The notes under the pieces were generated by a model. It did not search any database. It was not told the origin of the DNA and worked only from the letters and a program-made list of their open reading frames with translations. DNA of 64,000 bases, taken from Hermodice carunculata. Its lineage: Eukaryota; Annelida; Polychaeta; Eunicida; Amphinomidae. Position 1 is the stretch's first letter. Each line of letters opens with the position of its first letter. This document shows positions 50,101 to 54,491 of this stretch, piece after piece. Where the stretch lies: NCBI GenBank assembly GCA_964020975.1, contig OZ026619.1, positions 86,740,206 to 86,804,205 of the forward strand. The letters run 5' to 3'. A program made the translations under genes and the position numbers.

Positions 50101-53100
50101 AAGGCTTTTGGTTGGCCTGCAATATGGTATCCGGTCATAATTCTCATATTTTGCAGGATTATGCTTAAGGTGGTTTTGGCCACAGATAAGATTCTTGGCC
50201 TGTCAAAATCATACAGATCTACGGCAGATGACGAAAAACAAATATCAAATGGTAAGTCCAGCCAACTGAAAAGTACTACAGGCATGGCTACCCACTCAGT
50301 TGCCATGGCAATGTGCCTTTGAAACAAACATTATTTATTTTTCAGTGCCGCAGATAATGAAATATGCCCACATGTAAATAGTAGGCAAAGGCTAATAGGT
50401 CTGTGTATGTGGAAATTGGGTACCGACATGTGTGACAAGTCCCTTTGAGTTGTGCTAAAGGCCAAATAACCTCACCAATAAACTATCCTTTTACTCCCTC
50501 AGCTCAGGCAGATGAGAGGGGTATTTATCTGATCAGATCCGTGTTTCTGTGCTTACGTGTGTGCACTGTGTAAACGCAATAACTGTGACAACCCTGCTCA
50601 CCAAATTGAGATACATCCCTCAAACTTGCATGCCCAAGGTATCTTATTAAGGACAGGAAAGACACCAAAAACCTTTGCACTGTCGATTTTGAAATTTCAT
50701 TGGTTTTTAAAAGATGATGTCCTTTTTATAAGTTGTCAAAACTTCAAGCTTTTAACTAAAGTAGAAATAGGAGAAAAACGCCAAAAAAACACTCAGGCAT
50801 GTGGACATCCAGGCGCGCATGTATCATTCTTTTGGTTTTCAGCCGCCAAACGGAACAATGCCACCCGTAAATCATACGTAACAATCTGTCACGTGGCTAC
50901 AGGTAGCAACGGCCCATGGCAAAAGGAGAGTGGTATCACGGCGGCACCGCCAAATCAGGCAGCATGCCGAAAGTATGTTTGTGGGCAGGGAAAAGACGTA
51001 AACATGCTAACATATCATAGCCTTGGTGGTTTACTTTATAGTTATCTTGCTTGTTTTGCGTTCTAATGAAGGGAGACTTTAAATGTTCGGGAGGTGCGGG
51101 AATCGTAAGACGATGTCCCTCCAACGACCGTGCCGCGATGGATTACCCCAGTGGTCCTGCACACCAAAGACAGGCGTGGAAAAAAATGGCACTTTAATCA
51201 ACAATACCCACATACATAATAATATTTTATCCAAACCCAGGGATGAGGAAATGAAAGTACAAATAAGCACATCGAAATAAGCGTATAAACGTAAACAAAA
51301 GAGAAAACACACAAAATAGCGATACAAAACTCAGGTTGGAAAGAGAAATGAGTATGGATAACAGAAAAACTAAACCAAACATAAAAAATCGCAGGATCGT
51401 TTTTTTTTTTTTTTAGTTGCCGATATGTCAGGATTAGGATGTAAGTGTAATCATGATTTTATCACAAATAATTAGTGACTTATATCGGCATTTATGGGGT
51501 GGATGCCTTGTGGTCAACTTTCAATTGTTTATTCAACAATTAATATCACAGACACCCAAATACAGGACACATAAATTCTTTGGGGTATGACGATTACACA
51601 CAAATATGATTTGTTATCCTAACGCAAATACATTTTGAGCTAGAATGACTAAAGTGGGATTTATTTTTGGTGTCTTACCTGTCCTTAAGACTTTTCACAA
51701 GCTTGGTCCCTGGTGACCATGACAATTTTTCAACACCACGGTACTCAAAATAGGAAATCATTGTAAACAAATTCATGTACCTACAGCATGGTATCAAGAC
51801 CTTGCATGAGTTTACTCCCAAGTGACAGTGACCTATTTTTTAAGGTTACAGAGGCCAACAAAAATCGTTCTGAACGCCCTATGTGGACAAGAATTATTCA
51901 AACAGGTGACAAATGCACAGTAGAGAACCAAGTCGTCGATATTATCATAGGGCAAAAGTCAAATGTTATTAACCGTTGCAAATGTTATGCCTGAAGGTCG
52001 TGTGAGCGTCTCGGTCACAACGCTGGTGCTTTTTTGAGGGGGGGGGGGCGGAGTCAAGACTCATGTTTGCATCAGTATTCATAAGCAGGCCTAAGTGTAT
52101 TGCTATTGCTAGTGTGTGTGATATGCGCCTGGCAAAAGTATCTTGTTATGCCACTAATGCTTGTCGCTACTTTAAATCCACCAGTCTGTTGGCGCATGTG
52201 CCGCATCATATGAAAAAAACTTATATTCATACACCTTGGTACGTTAATCGATAAAAGCATCAATTGTATCTATATTCTATTTTATACTGCTTTTTTTGTT
52301 TTATCAAATCAAATTGCAGCGGCAATTAACGGTGAGAAGAAAGCTAGCGCGAAAATACGTAATAGTCGCCAAATTTGCCTCATTCCTGGCGCAGTACTCC
52401 GAGTGCTAATACTTAGAGTGCCGCGCCCAGGAATGAGGCCAGTCTGCTGACTCTTGGTCATTTTCCCTGTTTTATCACATCTAAAAAGAAATAAAGCGGC
52501 AGTGAATTCAGAAAAGGAAAGTATTCATGTGTCTGATAGAGAAATGTTGTTCGGTGTGGTTTTAAGTTCAATAAAGTGAAACTCGCCCATCGGCAGTTTG
52601 ATGAAATAGCTAGGAAACTCCATTAGCTTAGCTTTATTGTGATCAAATACTTAGCAAGATCTCACAGATGTGTCTTGCTTCTACCTTACATCAAAATCAA
52701 ATTGCCTAGGCAGTAATCGGGCAGGCTTACCGTGACACAAGTTTGCTCATAATTCAAGAAAAATCCACTGCACGCTGCCGTATTGCGTATATTAAGTATT
52801 CCCCACTTTTTTCAATTGTTTATTGTTTCAAAAGGCAAATTTACGTGCACAGTTTATGGTTTACAAATGAGAGAGTACTGGAAGTACAGTAAAACCTGTC
52901 CTTGTGGACACCTCTATAATGCGGACACCTGTATAATGTGGACAGAAATGTCTAGGACCGATAGGTCAATTTTCTTGTTAAAAACACCTGTCTATTGTGG
53001 ACACCTGCCAACTGTGGACACTTTTTGCCAGTCCCAGAGGTGTCCACAATAGACAGGTTTCACTGTACTCTTACCATACCTCACTGGCCTACCATTTGAT

Positions 53101-53325
53101 AATGAAAAGAAGAGGTGAGCACTAAGACAAGCAAAGTCAGGATTTCGTTCATCCATTGGACTAAAGTATATATGGTGATGGTTGGTTGTACTTGTGTGTC
53201 GATATATAAAGATTAAACACAGGCACTGGGTTTCCTATAAATAAAATTACAGTGGTTTGTAACCGACAACATATACATTTTGTTGTTGTTGTTGTTGTGG
53301 TGGTTGTTGTTTTGGGGGTTTTGTT

Positions 53326-53378
<53 letters not shown>

Positions 53379-54450
53379 GTTTTGGGTTTGTTTTTGTTTT
53401 GTCTTTTTTTTTTTTGTTAATCATTTCTGCCTCAAGAACGCCAATTCAGAATGGATTTTAAAGCAGTCTGAACGTTTTAATCGTTTTAAAAACTTGATGG
53501 AAAGCAGGTTATGTGGACTATATAGTCCATGAAATCGTGAACGAGCTTTGACAGCTAAACTGACCCGGCTTTTCCTCATTCCATTTCGAAACTTGCCATC
53601 GTGTATCTGAACTAAAATCAAAACATTTTTATAGTTATGAAATGCCGTTAATTGGGGAAAAGATCAAGTATTTCTACATAGTTCCAAAAATTTGCTTCTG
53701 ATACATCACGAGTATCAATCAGGGAAAAGATAATCTTAGAAAGAATTGCTAGAATGACTCATCAAATAAGTTGTTTCCTTGAGAGTGACTGAGTTATCCT
53801 GTCCTACTCTAACGTTTCCAAAACGTTTCTATGCATAATATCTGCTTCGATATTTTTGCCCAATCTGTGCCTCATAAAAAGTATATAATGGACCGTGTGG
53901 CTGAGCCGTATCGGGGTAGCGACATACAGGTCAATGGCATTTGCTGGCTTTTAGGCTGCGCCACGGGAACATCTTTTTTTTGGGGGGGGGGCAGGGATGG
54001 GTGTCAATCTTTGGAGTGACACCTGTTTATCTATGTTTATGACACTGAAACGTAAGTTTAAATCTGTATGATTCCAGCTCCTGCATGTAATGCGGCGAAA
54101 AACATTCAGGCATTATCCCGTCCAGAAGGTGAAACATTTGGCATGAGAACAATAACACTGGAGCAATACTTACTTGAAAAGAAATTATCCCAGCCAGCCC
54201 ACTTACTCGCACTTCTGTCAGCCGTCGCCACTGCACTTGACGAATTAGAACAAATAAAGATTTGGCCTTCGGTGGAAATAAGTCACACTATGATCAAGCT
54301 TGACAAACATGTAAGTTGTCTTTACCGGATTCGTTATAATGTCTTTAGGAAATGATAAACACAGATGTACTCAAACTTAAAATGATATGACAATAAGAAA
54401 ACTGGTCGCAATTAGCAAGTAGTTGGAGTTAGGTAAATGTGGAATATAAT

Positions 54451-54491
<41 letters not shown>

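Larger units (their letters stand above)
50252..54077 (+). other. Intron 19
   Basis: A 3.8-kb intron. It contains a hairpin (52377-52439), a pogo-like MITE (52887-53065) and a CT tract. I searched for a kinase N-lobe exon (glycine loop, VAIK) with phase 1 ends and found none. Confidence 0.5.

Noticed and set aside
50557-51066. 169-codon open frame in intron 19
   Set aside because: It has no recognisable domain, its composition is like non-coding DNA, and its phase does not connect exons 19 and 20. Treated as chance.
51788-51994. Possible exon with acceptor ctacag and a GTGACA donor
   Set aside because: The phase does not fit and the sequence looks like a dispersed repeat; no domain similarity.
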